DNA of 64,000 nucleotides from Cyrtodaria siliqua (GCA_037043455.1 JAWPHD010011475.1:19550-83549); one strand, 5' to 3'. Shown: positions 39,860 through 52,445, counted from the first letter of the stretch. Notes: generated by a model from the sequence alone, not told the origin. Numbers and translations are program-made.

Positions 39860-40320
39860 CTGGACGACATCCTCGAGGTGGTCAACGAACTACTCGTCTG
39901 GTGTAGTTTAGGTAGCCCGGTTTGGGGCCACACCCATCACACTATGACCCCTGCGCCGCACACACCATCCGATGGCCATCTTCCGTCTTCGGTTTTCAGT
40001 CTTCCATCCTCAGCGTCGATCCGCTGTAGCGGTGTAGCTCTCGGCTCCGGATTTCTGACTTCCAACTTCCAACTTCGGTGTAGCCATCAGATGATGTGTG
40101 CTGTGACGGGACGCAGGAGACATCGTCACTCTCGGTCAAATGACACTCAAGCTACTAAACCAGAATTACCAGGTTCAGTAATACCAGTATTGACCACCCG
40201 ACGCGAATAAGGTGATACCGCTAATGGCATATAGGGCTGGCAAGGCGAACTGACTTTTGGGGTGTGTGTGTATTTCTGAGGTTTAAAGTCCTTCAAAAAT
40301 ATTGCATATATATAAAAAAA
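39860..40320. other. GC-richer stretch, no gene accepted
   Basis: More GC-rich than surroundings. A 147-codon frame runs through the G run and microsatellite with no recognisable domain, so I do not call a gene. Confidence 0.4.
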
Positions 40321-40321
40321 A

Positions 40322-41165
40322 AATCAATAGCCATAACTCTGATGTTACTTGTCCGAACTTTCATTGATATCAACGATCTGGTAAAGGTTGAAAAGATCGG
40401 ATGAAAAGTGAAGGCACTATCGTGTTAACGAGGCCAAATTATTGCATATTTCAGAAAATCAAGGGCCACAACTCCGGTGTAGATGGTCCGATCGTTAGTT
40501 TCAAAGTTTTCTGTTAATTGGTTTTTGAAATAGGACTGTACATTCAAATGTTTAACCAACAATCTAAGTGGAAAAGTGGGATAATTCTATGTATGTGAGC
40601 CAAGGTTAAAGATTCTGACAATTGGTATTAGGAATATGACTACATTCACAATTCTAACTGATGTTCGAAGTATAAAATGGGGATTATTCTGATAAAATGC
40701 ATGACAGAGTTATGGTGCTTGCCACATATGGTTGTGTAATGACGATGAATAGGTATTCTAAGTTTAAATGCTTTTAGTCAAATGTTGTTTTGAATATGAC
40801 TGTACATTCAACATTTTAACGGAAATATCTAATCTAAATAAAAAAGGAAGATAATTGAGGTAAACTACAAGACAGGGTTACGGTTCTTAACACATGACAT
40901 CGTGTAATGATAATGAATAAGTGCGCCAAGTTTTAAAGCTTTCGGACAACCAGTTTTTGGAAAAATGAGACTCTACATTCACAGTTTTAACTGAAATTGT
41001 AAATATAAACGTTATGGTGCTTGTCACATATGGTTGTGTAATAATGATGATGAATAGGTATGCCAAGTTTAAAAGCTGTTGGTCAAATGATGTTTGGAAT
41101 ATGACTGTACATTCAACAATATAACTGAAACATCAAATCCATTTAGAATCATAAAGTACATACGG
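40322..41165. repeat. Diverged tandem repeats
   Basis: 40322-40500 is homologous to the last units of the 6355-8165 array (GGTAAAGGTTG, ATCGTGTTAACGAGGC). 40540-41165 holds three or four ~180-bp units with TTATGGTGCTTG-CACATATGG, AATAGGTAT-C-AAGTTTAAA and GAATATGACTGTACATTCA. Confidence 0.65.
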
Positions 41166-41253
41166 ACGAAAACGGCATTTCTACCTGAAAAAACACACAC
41201 TTAAATCATACAGTTAAACCCGCTTTACTCCATCCCCCACCCCACTCTACTCG

Positions 41254-41753
41254 ATAGCTGCAACACACGCTGATAAACTGTATCTCTACATCATAACCAA
41301 CTCGTCTGGAGGCACAATTAACATATACACGCATACATACATACATACATACATACATACAATTGTAGCTTTATGAGTGGGATCACATTTAAGGATTCAA
41401 CCACACACACGCTTTATTTTTAGACAGTGACAATGAAAGGTGCCGGATCACTAGGATACTGTGAATTCAGTAAGTGGTATATATTAAAGGGAGATAACTG
41501 GAACTCACAACGGCAACTTTCAAAATTTGGGATCTAAGAGATTCACGTTCACAAAGCAGAATTATATATAGGGAGTAGTATTTGCGAACAACCAAGGACA
41601 GACAACCTTCGGACGAACTACGGCAGGGCGCCTAGCTATGATGAATGACACAAAATCAAATGTATGCATTCACTTCCTATAAAGGATAGCTGCAACACAC
41701 GCTGATAAACTGTATCTCTACATCATAACCCACTCGTCTGGAGTCACAATTAA
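41254..41753. repeat. 68-bp direct repeats flanking ~360 bp
   Basis: GATAGCTGCAACACACGCTG through CACAATTAA occurs at 41254-41322 and 41686-41753, differing at about three bases. A (CATA)n run (41332-41360) lies between. Confidence 0.8.
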
Positions 41754-41800
41754 AAAATATATATATATATAGATATATATTAAAACAAAATATCCAAATT

Positions 41801-44800
41801 GAAATTGTTGCAGGTAGGGTTGCTGGCCCTTTTGAGGCAAAAACTTTTCATAATTTTCAGGTTTCGCCACTGGGTTTAGCACCTAAAACGTCTCCTGGGG
41901 AATTCCGTGTCATTCACCATGTATCCTATCCAGAAGGTAACTCCATAAACGAGGGCATACCTCCGGTACTATGTTCTGTACAATATCAAAATATTGACCA
42001 GGCAGTTAATCTCATTGAACAATTCGGAAAAGGTGCTTTAATGTCAAAAACTGATATTGAAAATGCATTTATACTGGTTCCCATTTCTCGAAATGATTGT
42101 GAATTGCTAGGTTTTTGTATAGAGGACAAATGTTATTATGACAAAACTCTTCCTATGGGCCTTAGTTTATCATGTAATGTGTTTGAAGAGTTTAGTAATG
42201 CACTACAATGAATAGCTGAACACAAACTGATGGCTTCTGGCTGTGCACATATATTGGATGACTTTTTGTTTGTTGGCCCGCCAAAACATAACAAGTGTTC
42301 TCTTGATCCAGATAATTTGAATCTGGCATTAAATTTAGGCATTGCAATTAAAGCAGAAAAAAAATCAATCATGCACCACACTACCATTTGTTGGTATTGA
42401 ACTGGATTATATTGCCATGCAAAAAACGTCTACCAATTGACAAACTTTTGAAAATTCAGAACATTTTGTCCCAGTCAAAATGCAGTAAAAAGGTCGCGTT
42501 AAGGGAACTGCAAGGTAACCATGTAGTATTTTACTATAGTAAGAGTTTTTGTGAATCTTTACACTTCACTTTTTTTTCTCACCAGGACGTTGTTACACTT
42601 TCGATGTTATTACTGCACAGAAGAAACAGAAACATTTGACAGTATCGTACACCACAAAGTCATACACATGGACCTCCATATGTAAGCTTCAAAAGAAAGT
42701 CTCTAACATCAAATACCTTTGAAAGCAATTTTGTTTCTTGATACAATCGTCAGAGATGGAAGGTCAGTTATTCCATTATCGCATACTGAATCCATAAAGG
42801 TAATTGAATTTGAATAGGACATATGTGTTTAATGAGAAAAGGGAACTATTTGTTGCTGTAACCGAGTTTCCATTAAAATATGTCATTGACCTTGATAATA
42901 CAACAGCGGGAACATATTTTAAAATACAAAAGGAACCCAAGATGCATACAGGGTTTGACTGATATGTTACCCTCTGCAACGGAAACGGTAGATGGTTTAT
43001 TGTCAGAATGTAAGATGTTTTATTTATATTTTCGGGAATCGCTTCCAGGAAAAACCCTAGCCTTGAGCTTGTTTATGAACGTGGTTACGTTGTGTTGTGT
43101 GTCAGTTCTTGTGCAATGAGGTATGACGGCACTGTGAAGATATTTTGAGGACCGAGAAACGGTTGTTTAAAGGTAAATTCTTACGGTTTATGTCAGATTT
43201 GAAAAATAAAGGACATCATTTTACTGGAATCATAACTCGAGGACACTACAGTCCCAGCCTATCGAAAATAAAATTTGCATTTCCTAGCAAACACGTTTTG
43301 AATGAAAATATCGAATAAGGCGAAGTTGTTTTAAGTCCATGGATAATAACACCACTTTTCGAAACAGTTTCAAAAACTGAACGTTCAACATCCTTAAGAA
43401 TTAAACTGTGGCGGAAAAGTTGGCGATGTTAACTGTTGTGGTTACGAAAAAAAACATTGATGGAAAGACGATATCGATTTGACGATGGAATTGCTACTTT
43501 GCAAGAAATGAAAATTGAAATTGATCAGGTCAAAACGAAATGCTAATAATTCCAGAAATCTACACCGAATTTTATTTCATCAACCAATTTTATAATAAAG
43601 ATATAGTAAGTTAAGTATTGCTGAATTTCTATGAAATATACTTTTACTGTATTTAATTATCAATATATTATTGAAGATATGTGTGTATGCTTATTTAAAT
43701 GTTCCTCTTAAATAAACATTGATATATCCATGCATAACCATGAACTCCGAACGTTTTCACTTTTTCCATTAATACTTTGGAAAACAAACACAAACAATTA
43801 ATATAGAGGTGACTCTTAATTGTTTTAGTAATATATTTCAATGAAATATGAAATTCCACGTCATAAACTCGATGTGTCACTTGAAAGTCTCGTATATTGT
43901 GTAAATGTAACACACAGACATGCAGTGTACAGTGTCATCAAAATAAGTTTGTAAAAACGCGATTATTTTCCAAATTTGGGTTTCCACATCTACAAACCAT
44001 CATATGTCTGTCTACAATATCTACAAACTCAAGTGCGAATCTTTACATACAGTGGGGACAATGCAACTACTCTGCACCTCTATACGGATGCGAGTAATAC
44101 TGGCTTTGGTGGTTATCTTGGATATCAATGGTTTAAAAAGAAACAGGTATGACTCATGGAACAATTAAAGAACGTTTTCCAATTAATTTGGATGTGGGCT
44201 AAACAGCTCCACAACAAATGCATTATGTTTCATTCAGATAATTTAGCTGTTGTCTATATTATCAATAAGTAAACATCAAAAGATAAAGTAATCATGCAAA
44301 AGATAAAGTAATCATGCATTTAGTAAGACGTTTAGTTGTTCAATGTTTGAGATACAACATTCTTGTTCAGGCTTGTCACATTGCTGGTCTAACAAATATT
44401 TTAGTAGTCAAACTTTCTCGTCTACAGATTCGGGAATTCCTTCAGTTGTGTCCATTCCAGAACCCAATGGTCATGAACTTAGAAGAAGAGAGGTTGATTC
44501 TTTACGAAGTGTGGCTACTGATTTGTTAAACAATGATTTGGGCGTGTCAAGTCAACAAACCTATAAGAGAGAATTTACTGTATATAAGACATTCATTAAC
44601 ACAACATTATGTAAAGAATACATATTACCATCTTTTATTGAGGATATTAGACTGTTAATTGCTTTTTTGTTTCAATAAAAACCTGGCAGATTCTACAGTT
44701 ACTACGTACATCTCTGCAATGAGTTATTTAAATAAAACTGAAAATATTATTGACACTGCTCAAAGCTTTTTGGAAAAAAATTGCTTACAAACTAAATAGC

Positions 44801-45370
44801 CAAGACTCATCCAAACCTGATACTAGATTGCCCATAACACCAACCATTTTGGGAAAAGTGTTGATGTCACTGTCTCATACATTGTAATGCTTATTTTATT
44901 CCAGTATTACTGAAGGCCATGTATCTGAGTATTGGAGAGTTTACAACTCAAGGAGGATTAAATAAAAGTCGCTCAATACTCAATGTCGAACATATAACAT
45001 TTACGCAGATTTTAATAACCCAGTAGGAATGGAATTAGAGTTGTCTAATTATAAACATAGCAAAGGAAGTAAACAAAAGCTTTACATCCAATGCTGCAAT
45101 GATAGCATAAACCAATGCCCTGCTCATGCTTTATATTCGAGATTGTAATGCGTATGCCATCAACTGGGCCTTATTCTCATTTATGGACGGAACTCCTGTT
45201 TCTAGGAATTTTTTTACCACACTTTAAGTTGGGCAGGCTGTATCAAGGACACAGCTTCCGTAATAGGTGCAAAATTTGAGTACTCCTGATGAAAAAACTG
45301 ATGGGCCGGTGGTTTCAAACGCTTTTAAAAAACATATCAGAATTCCGGTTTTGAAAATATAAGCAGGTGT
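41801..45370 (+). pseudogene. Decayed DIRS-like retrotransposon (RT, RNase H, tyrosine recombinase)
   Basis: Order and motifs match DIRS elements. Reverse transcriptase 41801-42560: SPLGLAPKTSPGEFRVIHHV, KTDIENAF, LPMGLSLSCNVFEEF, and the catalytic ILDDFLFVG. RNase H 44055-44440: LYTDASNTGFGGYLG, FHSDNLAVVYIINK, HIAGLTN. Tyrosine recombinase 44470-45330: SSQQTYKREFTVYKTFI (core-binding), STVTTYISAMSYL, LSIGEFT where the family has LRIGE, and GHSFR (45250-45261), the catalytic H-x-x-R box. Stops and frameshifts occur throughout; ~1.4 kb between reverse transcriptase and RNase H (42570-44050) is of unknown content. Terminal repeats were not identified. Confidence 0.8.
42570..44050. other. Unrecognised segment inside the DIRS-like element
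   Basis: Contains coding-looking but broken stretches (EKRELFVAVTEFPLKYVIDL; GHHFTGIITRGHYSPSLSK; SPWIITPLFETVSKTERS). I do not recognise a family. It could be a degraded DIRS region or a separate insertion. Confidence 0.35.
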
Positions 45371-46882
45371 TTTTTCATAAATTTAGGTATATGATCATGG
45401 AAACACAATTTTATTATGGTAATTGTAAACGTTTGATAATCATGGCATGTCGTCAGCTATTTTTATAATGTCAACACAGGATAAACAGACCAAGGGGACA
45501 GAAGCCTCTGGAAATGTTTTCTTGTGTAACTATTCTGTTTGTAACAATAATGTAACAATATGGATTTATTTTAGAGAAGGTATTTTAGAATATGGTTTTC
45601 TTATTTCATTACATGTACACCAATGTATGTCTAGTCCATAAGATATTACACTCATTGTGTCGAGTTATATACCAAAAGTAATTTTATGTATACTTTTACA
45701 GCGAATTCGTAATTCATCTAGTCAAATGTAGTATATTCACATGTGTTTAATCATTGCTTACATGAACGTAACAAATTTAATTTCCAGTTCACATACTTGT
45801 CTCACTCTACAGTTGCGGATGGTGTCATTGCTGTAATTCTTGCTAAGGTAGATATTTCAGCAATATGTGACGTTTATATTCGTCCCACGCCATTGATGTT
45901 ATTCATTCAAATTTAATAAATACACGGAATGTTATACATGAGTGTTTTAAGATATGATTTGAATAACTTTTCAATTATGTCATTTACTAAATAAATGGTC
46001 AATTCGATTTCATATCGGTGTATCTCTTGTATCTATTCCATTGAAAGTGTATACTTTGAATTTACATCAAACAAAGCGCAACTTAGGAGTGAGTATAGGT
46101 TAATAATGTAAGGTCAGCATAAATAATAATTTATTGTTAGATACATGTGTTTAAGTTACTTACAATTATAATCATTTGTTTAAGGGTTTGCTTTAACTAT
46201 TCTAATGCTTATATAGAAAATATGAGTGGTTTCTACGATGTTGTAGGTATGACGCATCACCTTAAATAGTCTAGGTTATAATAGCGTAAATGAGTCTCCA
46301 TTGCCCTTCCATAGTAAAGTTAGAATGTTGACAACCTGTTAAAAACTCAAACCCCGTTAGAATTCTGGGAAACTTACTTTATCATGCAAATAAACATGTC
46401 TGCTATTAAACATCAACAAGGAAATAGGGGGTTTAATACCTTCTAAGAAACATTTCTTCAGTTGTATACTAACACCGGGTCAAAGGTCAACATTATTTTT
46501 ACACCTTGCAATTTCATACCCTGTTTACTTTCACTTCTCAAATTCATATCAAAAACTGTCAAAAACATGATGAGCTGCATTTTCAAATATCAACAACATG
46601 TCTAGAATACAGCTACAGCCAAAAAATAACAGGAAACTGCACTAAAAAATGTTTTTAAAGAAAAAAAGATTAGCACTCCTTAATACAGAACTACTTTCGA
46701 CTGCACCAGGTGAGCACATCCTGTTGATTTAGTGTAATTAGACCTCTAGATCATTAATTGTGTCCGACAGGTGGCCCTGCGATTGACCTGTTTGTTTCTG
46801 CGCAAGGCATGCGGGTAATCAATGGCGGTGTAAACAATAATACAGTCTGCTGCGAGTTATATATTTTGTTTTAGGTGGGAGT

Positions 46883-46913
<31 letters not shown>

Positions 46914-47483
46914 GGGGTTACCTTGACCGTGATTCGTGACCGCAAATCAACATTAACAGTTGGATTTTGCACTTCTCGTCAATATTCCATTATGATTCAT
47001 TTCAATATTCCACAGCTTTAAACAACATTGTCCGTGTCTAAATTTTTTTTTTTGTCTGAACTGCTGAAAAGACGCTGAACGATTGTTTTACACATTATGA
47101 TTGAGGTTCTGATTGAAGCGATTGCCTGTGTGAATCGGCGATCTTAATCTTACGTTACGTATGTACTGAATACATGTTGTTGTTTACTTGAAAGAGACTT
47201 ATGAACAAAATACAGTACACATTTATATGTTTATATAAATAGTTTGTTGCCTTAAAATCGATAAATTTGAAGTTTTTATATTGTAGTGCCAGGCGATTGA
47301 CTATTATCGCGTATGAATACTTTTTACGATTTGCCTTTAAAAGAAATAGTAGTAAATAAGGCACGCCTTTTTATTCTTACTTTAACACACGTGGCGTAAT
47401 TTGGTTTGAACTTCAATCAACATGATAAAACTTATACAAAATAAAGTTAAAAATGTAATAGGATACTAAAAATGTCATAAACA
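45371..47483. other. No gene recognised; microsatellite and one duplicated block
   Basis: A (GT)8/G21 run lies at 46881-46917. A block at 46028-46135 (CAACTTAGGAGTGAGTATAG, TAATGTAAGGTCAGCATAA) recurs at 47717-47800. No coding motif. Confidence 0.45.
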
Positions 47484-47663
47484 GATTATTTAACTGCTGC
47501 ATTATATTATTAGGAAATCCTTCACGAGATGTCAAGGGTATGTTTTTTTCGCGAGCGAGCGGATGCGAGCGAGTGAAAAAAACAATACGCTTCCCATCGA
47601 GTGAAGGATTTCCTAATAATATAACGCAGCAGTGATAAATCGAACGCAGCAGTTAAATAATCT
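47484..47663. repeat. Foldback repeat with CG-rich centre
   Basis: Arms GATTATTTAACTGCTGC and AGGAAATCCTTCAC with complements at the right; centre holds GCGAGCGAGCGG-TGCGAGCGAG. The right arm has a ~20-base partial duplication of AACGCAGCAG. Confidence 0.7.
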
Positions 47664-48214
47664 CTATATTATATCGACGAACTAAATGCGGATGGTCAGA
47701 AATACTTTTATTTATTCCATTGAAAGTTTACATCAAACAGAGCGCAACTCAGGAGTGAGTGTAAGTTAATAATGTAAGGTCAGCATAATATAAAAGTATT
47801 GTTTTACGCCTACGTCAATGTTTTATCTCTGGACTCGGTAGCACTAATTCGTACTCTCCAGTTCCATCTTTTGAGGTTGATGTTATTTCCACATATAAAC
47901 TCAGTTCACCACTTTCAAGGCTGGGGTAGACGAAAAGAAAAACAAACGTTAAACTATGTGCTGGATTCATAAATTACACAAATAGCCTTATAACGCTCGC
48001 TTTATTTCTAATTCAAGTGCCTGAACCACTACAAATATCTCCAAACTTTTAACTTCTTGTCTTACTGCCGTTTAACTTGTTTAAGATCACTAAAACAATA
48101 CTGTGATAAAGCTTATGACAATTATGGGATTCATTTATTTTGGTCAATGAAAAAATCAGGAGACGTGCTTGATAAACTGTGTAATAAACATTAAGTTTCA
48201 TCTGTAAGTACTTA

Positions 48215-48300
48215 TGACATGGACACACTATATACAGCCTTATCTGCTACATTTCTCTCTTGTATGTGTTTGTTTATTCAAACAGAACCACTTTTCAGTA
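48215..48300 (-). repeat. GAAGCAACA-family repeat, inverted
   Basis: CTGCTACATTTCTCTCTTGT and ACCACTTTTCAGTATGTA are the complement of the 31022 copy. Confidence 0.5.
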
Positions 48301-48310
48301 TGTATTATCA

Positions 48311-48353
48311 ACACGCACGCACACGCACGCACGCACGCACGCACGCACACACA
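48311..48353. repeat. (ACGC)n microsatellite
   Basis: ACGC tetranucleotide run with a few ACAC variants. Confidence 0.9.
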
Positions 48354-48379
48354 TGAATAAAAGGCAATAAATGACATCA

Positions 48380-48690
48380 CAAGCATAAAAGGGTTGACAA
48401 AAGGGACACCTCCTTGGAACGATCATTAGCTAAAAAGGCCGCTGGTGTTTAAACCAGGTTATATGGTGCACCAAACCTCACTCTATCTCCAGCAAAATGG
48501 AACAGTGTGATATTCCCGCCAGGTTATATTCTCTAACAAACAACACAGAATTAATAGGCAATATAAGTATAACACATAAATTGCAATGTATATATGACCT
48601 TAAACAACAAAAGCCTAGAAAGCAACAAAGCAAGAACATAATTACTTGGCATATACAATTAGTCCGTGATTTATTTGTTTTGCATGACAA
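48380..48690 (-). repeat. Retroelement 3' tail, inverted
   Basis: Complement of the tail: GGTTTAAACACCAGCGGCCT, GAGGTTTGGTGCACCATATA, and further in AGCCTAGAAAGC; inverted relative to 50060-50230. Confidence 0.65.
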
Positions 48691-48949
48691 TGCAGCGGTC
48701 TCCTTTGTGATTTAGAGGGCGGATTTATCAAATTTGTGATTTGTAAACATTGTTAAAACAGAATTTAATTACGATAACATTTTCAATTGTTTAAATTAAT
48801 TAGGTATTATGATGCAATACCTCATCAAAAGTCCCATCCTTTACAAATATTGCTGTTCTTAAACCTTACTCTGATGTAGTTTTATAAAAGATTTACAACT
48901 ACAAGTCATAAACAACGGACCAAATGCCCTCGATTCAGAGTGCTCACAT

Positions 48950-49195
48950 TTTAAAGATACAATTACAACTGCAATGTCCTAACATAACTCTTTCTAAAAC
49001 TATTAACCCCGAGCCGGGGTCAAATTTTACCCCAGTATCACCATTTGAACAATCAAGATAGAGGACCATAATAAGCTTAAGCTACGTGCGTAGTATTAGA
49101 CACTTTCGGAGAAATGTCTATATAATTGAATGTAATGGTGTGACCCACAGAGCAGGGCCAAACTTGAGTCAAGGGACACCATTTGAACATGACAT
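48950..49195. repeat. Bivalve-type tandem unit before RT copy C
   Basis: GGGGTCAAATTTTACCCCAG, CACCATTTGAACA and GATAGAGGACCAT blocks match 50500-50920. The retroelement appears to sit inside this array. Confidence 0.55.
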
Positions 49196-49880
49196 ACTGA
49201 ACATTGACAACCCTTTCTTTCCAACTATGGTTAATTATATTTATCCTAAAGAACTTCAGCTTAACAAAGCTAATATATCTGATAATAACGCTTCTTTTCT
49301 TGATTTAGATCTCTCGATTGAAAATGGTAAAATAATTAGCAAAATCTATGACAAGAGAGATGATTTTAATTTTGACATTGTTAATTATCCCCACTTGGAT
49401 GGGGATGTTCCCCGAGCAACTTCTTATGGGGTATATGTGTCTCAACTTATTCATTTTTCTAGAGCTTGTACTCGAGTTGAGGACTTTAATATTCGTAATC
49501 TTTGTATAACTAAAAAGTTACTCAATCAGGGTTACCGTTACCATAAACTTCGTAAAACCTTTGCAAAATGTTATTATCGTAACCCTGATCTTCTTTCCAA
49601 ATATAAAAGTAATTTAAGGACTCTTCTGCGACAAGGACTATCACAACCTGACTTCTATGGTGATGTGATTTATAAACTTCGTAAGATTCTTGGTCATGAT
49701 CACTTTCATACTATCTTTGTTAAACTTGTTAACAAGTTTATCAAAAGAGGTTATGACTCTATCATTTTGCAACGTACTGCATGCTTGGTGGTGGACCCTT
49801 TTACAGTTCGCCACTATGCTTTCCTCTTTAATTGTACGATGACCGGACAGGCTATGGACCCTATGATGACGCCTACCTAA
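49196..49880 (+). CDS. Reverse transcriptase C-terminal region (copy C), open but truncated
   Basis: The longest intact copy of the family: within a 264-codon frame starting at 49086 only the part from LNIDNPFF (49199) onwards is element-derived. It includes ANISDNNASFLDLDLSI, KIISKIYDKRDDFNFDIVNY, PHLDGDVPRATSYGVY, KLLNQGYRYHKLRKTF, QPDFYGDVIYKL and PFTVRHYAFLFNC. This is the segment after the catalytic YLDD of a reverse transcriptase family common in invertebrates; it resembles Penelope-like elements in the FLD...YDK pattern, but that placement is tentative. The catalytic palm is missing, so no activity is expected. Followed by its own 3' tail. Confidence 0.7.
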
Positions 49881-50400
49881 AGCCCATTGGGACGGTGGCG
49901 TTTGATGTTTGTCCATGATCTTTCTTGTCGTGCCCTTAATGATTTATTCTCTTACTGCTCTGGCTTCTGCCAAGTCACTGAGTACCTTTATTGTGGCTTT
50001 CTAGGCTATTGTTTTTTTTGTATCATATTTACACGAGCATATTTGTGTTTTACTTATATTGCCTATTGATGCTGCCTTGTTGGTTAGAGATTAGATCATG
50101 GCGGGGATTACTTTATTTACACTGTCCTGTTTTAATGGGATGACAGTAGGGTAAGTGTGAGGTTTGGTGCACCCTAGAACCGGTTTAAACCCCCAGTGGC
50201 CTACTTTGCCACTGACCGTTCCAAGGCGGTAGCCCTATTGTCAACCCTTTTTGTGTTTGTGATGTCGTTTGAATTTATTATTGCTTTTGCCTTCTTGTTT
50301 GTCTGTTTGCGTGTTTGTTTCTGTGTTTTGTGGTTTACTGTCCTCCTTGAATGCTACTTTCCCTGTCCAATCTTTTTATATTTCCTTTGGTAGAGGACAA
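49881..50400 (+). repeat. 3' tail of RT copy C (reference for the tail family)
   Basis: Blocks in order: CTCTGGCTTCTGCCAAGTCA, ACACGAGCATAT, TTTACACTGTCCTGTTTTAA, GGTTTGGTGCACCCTAGAAC, CCACTGACCGTTCCAAGGCG, GTTTGTGATGTCG, CTCCTTGAATGCTAC. Fragments occur at 4641, 16840, 22425, 24580, 25590, 26325, 32700, 36340, 48380 and 55745. Confidence 0.75.
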
Positions 50401-50439
50401 TACTCCAATGATACATGCAAAGTGTAAGACGACTAGCTT

Positions 50440-50925
50440 TCTTGAAGTGCAAACTTAGCGTTTATAGACATTCCTATACAACTCTATGTAACACTGTGAC
50501 CCTCGGGGTCAGGTCAAATTTGACCCCAGGGTTACCATTGAACAGACTTGGTAGAGAACCATGAATTTATGCTACATGCAAAAATGTAGACGTCAGCTCT
50601 TGTAGTCTCAGAGAATATAGATATAAAATAAGATTGTTTTAAAGATGTTTCTATGTTTAAATTTGGGACCTCTTACGTGGATCAAATATGATGACCACAG
50701 AGTCACCATTTTAACACATTTGGTAGAGGACCATACGTTTATACTATACGCAAAATATTAGACGTCTAGCTATTTTAGTTTCAGAAAAGATTTACAAAAC
50801 AAGTATTGTCCTATATAACTCTATGTAAATATGTGAACCCTGGGACGGGGCCAAATATGACCCAGGGTCACCATTGTAACACATTTTGTAGCGGATGATA
50901 AGCTCGTGCCATATGCAATATATAC
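50440..50925. repeat. Tandem units (~165 bp), ACCCCAGGGT family
   Basis: Three diverged copies with ACCCCAGGGTTACCATT, GGTAGAGGACCAT and ATTAGACGTC-AGCT blocks. Confidence 0.6.
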
Positions 50926-50939
50926 TGAATGAAAGCCGT

Positions 50940-51470
50940 TTAGCACATAAAATGCATGTCCTTACCATAGACGAGATAAAGAGCCCGATATGTTCGGGGT
51001 CAATGATAAAGTAATATAAATATGACCAATAATATTGCTGCAAAGTTATTTGTAAACAAAGTCGGTGATAAAAATAAAGCAAATATGATGGGAACATACC
51101 TTTTCAGTTTATCGAAAATCGTTCTCATTTCAATGAAAAGGGAGGTAATTTTAAAAATTAAAAAAACTTGGAATGCTTTTGTTTGATAATACTAATCGCT
51201 TGTGATTTCACCTGTTGATTGACAGAATGGGCAATTCTTGTCAATGCCAAACATTAAATTTGTTCAAAACAATACGTTTGTATAATGAAAGATGTTGTGT
51301 TTAATATATGGGTGATAATTCTGATACTTTATTTATTTTTTTAAATATTTTATTTTGAAAATCACATTATTACCTAGCATTTCTAATATCTTAAAACAAT
51401 TATACCAATAGTCATATGTTTAATCTATGTCCCTAAAAAGCCGTGATAAACTCTTTTTGTTCAATATATT
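50940..51470. repeat. ~530-bp interspersed repeat, copy 2
   Basis: Same ordered blocks as 31428-31960. Confidence 0.7.
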
Positions 51471-51654
51471 ATATCGTTTCAGAGAAAACTATTTTTTAAA
51501 AGAACATGATTTTTATTTAAAAGAGGGAGATAGATCTAATAAGAGAAAACAGCTATCATGGATTGTTTTGCTTCTCTACTATGTACTCCATAACATGATA
51601 CCAATAAGAATTTGCCACCTGAGATGATAGCAAAATATTGTCTGGCTCATGGCA

Positions 51655-51745
51655 TATATGGGTACTAAATGTGCACCTCTCAATCTCATTAAAATCAGAC
51701 CTTTTACCACGCCACGATACTGTACACTACAATGAGATTGTGCAC
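51655..51745. repeat. Short interspersed repeat shared with 20180-20320
   Basis: CAATCTCATTAAAATCAGAC and CACGCCACGATACTGTACAC match CAATCTCATTAAAAACAGAC and CACGCTACGATACTCTACGC. Confidence 0.6.
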
Positions 51746-51779
51746 CTCGTGTCATATATTGTTTTTGTATTGCTATGAA

Positions 51780-52445
51780 AGAGGGTTCATGTTCATTAGT
51801 CTTTCACCAGATATTCAGGCAGATGTATTTGAAGCCTTTAATGACACCTATCGGTATCTGGATGGCATATTGAACAACAAAGCTTATATTTCTGGTTTCT
51901 GAACTTATTTACTCAATCTACTTCTCTCTATTGAAAATGGAGAAATAATTAGCAAAATCTATGCCAACAGAGATGATTTTAATTTTGATATTGTTAATTG
52001 TCCCCGCTTAGAGGGGGATGTTCCTCGAGCAACTTCTTATGGGGTCTTCAGTTCCTTTTTCTAGAGCTTGGAGTTGAGGACTTTAATATTCGTAATATTT
52101 GGTGTAATTAACAAGTTACTCCATGAGGTCTACCGTTACCATAAACTTCGAAACACTTTTACAACATGTTATTATCGTAACCTTGAACTACTTTTAAATT
52201 ATAAAAGTAATTTAAGAAATCTTCTGCGACAATGACAATCACAACTTGGTTTCTATGGTGACACGATTTACAAACATCGTAAGAAATTTGGTTATAATCA
52301 CTTTCATAACATCTTTATTGATTTTTTTAAAAAATTATCAAAAGAGGTTATGACCCTAGACTGTATGTTAATTAGTTACTCATTTACTGTTCGCCATTAT
52401 GCTTTCTTCTTTGTACGATGAACCGACAGATTGTGAACCTTAGGA
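51780..52445 (+). pseudogene. Reverse transcriptase remnant (copy D) with mutated catalytic box
   Basis: Extends further upstream than the other copies: LSPDIQADVFEAFNDTYRYLDGIL, where YLDG stands in place of the expected YLDD. Then LSIENGEIISKIYANRDDFNFDIVN, a frameshift near 52050, RYHKLRNTF, CYYRNLELLLNYKSNLRNLL and FTVRHYAFF. Multiple stops. Non-functional. Confidence 0.75.

Noticed and set aside
39767..40210. 147-codon + ORF with hydrophobic start
   Set aside because: Crosses a GT microsatellite and a 24-base G run whose length is unreliable; no domain, no homologous copy with a conserved frame.
49086..49198. N-terminal 37 codons of the copy C open frame as real protein start
   Set aside because: This part is the ACCCCAGGGT-type tandem repeat; the element-derived sequence begins at about 49196, so the ATG is fortuitous.
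51427..51627. 66-codon + ORF with basic and hydrophobic parts
   Set aside because: No recognised motif, starts within an interspersed repeat, and too short to support alone.
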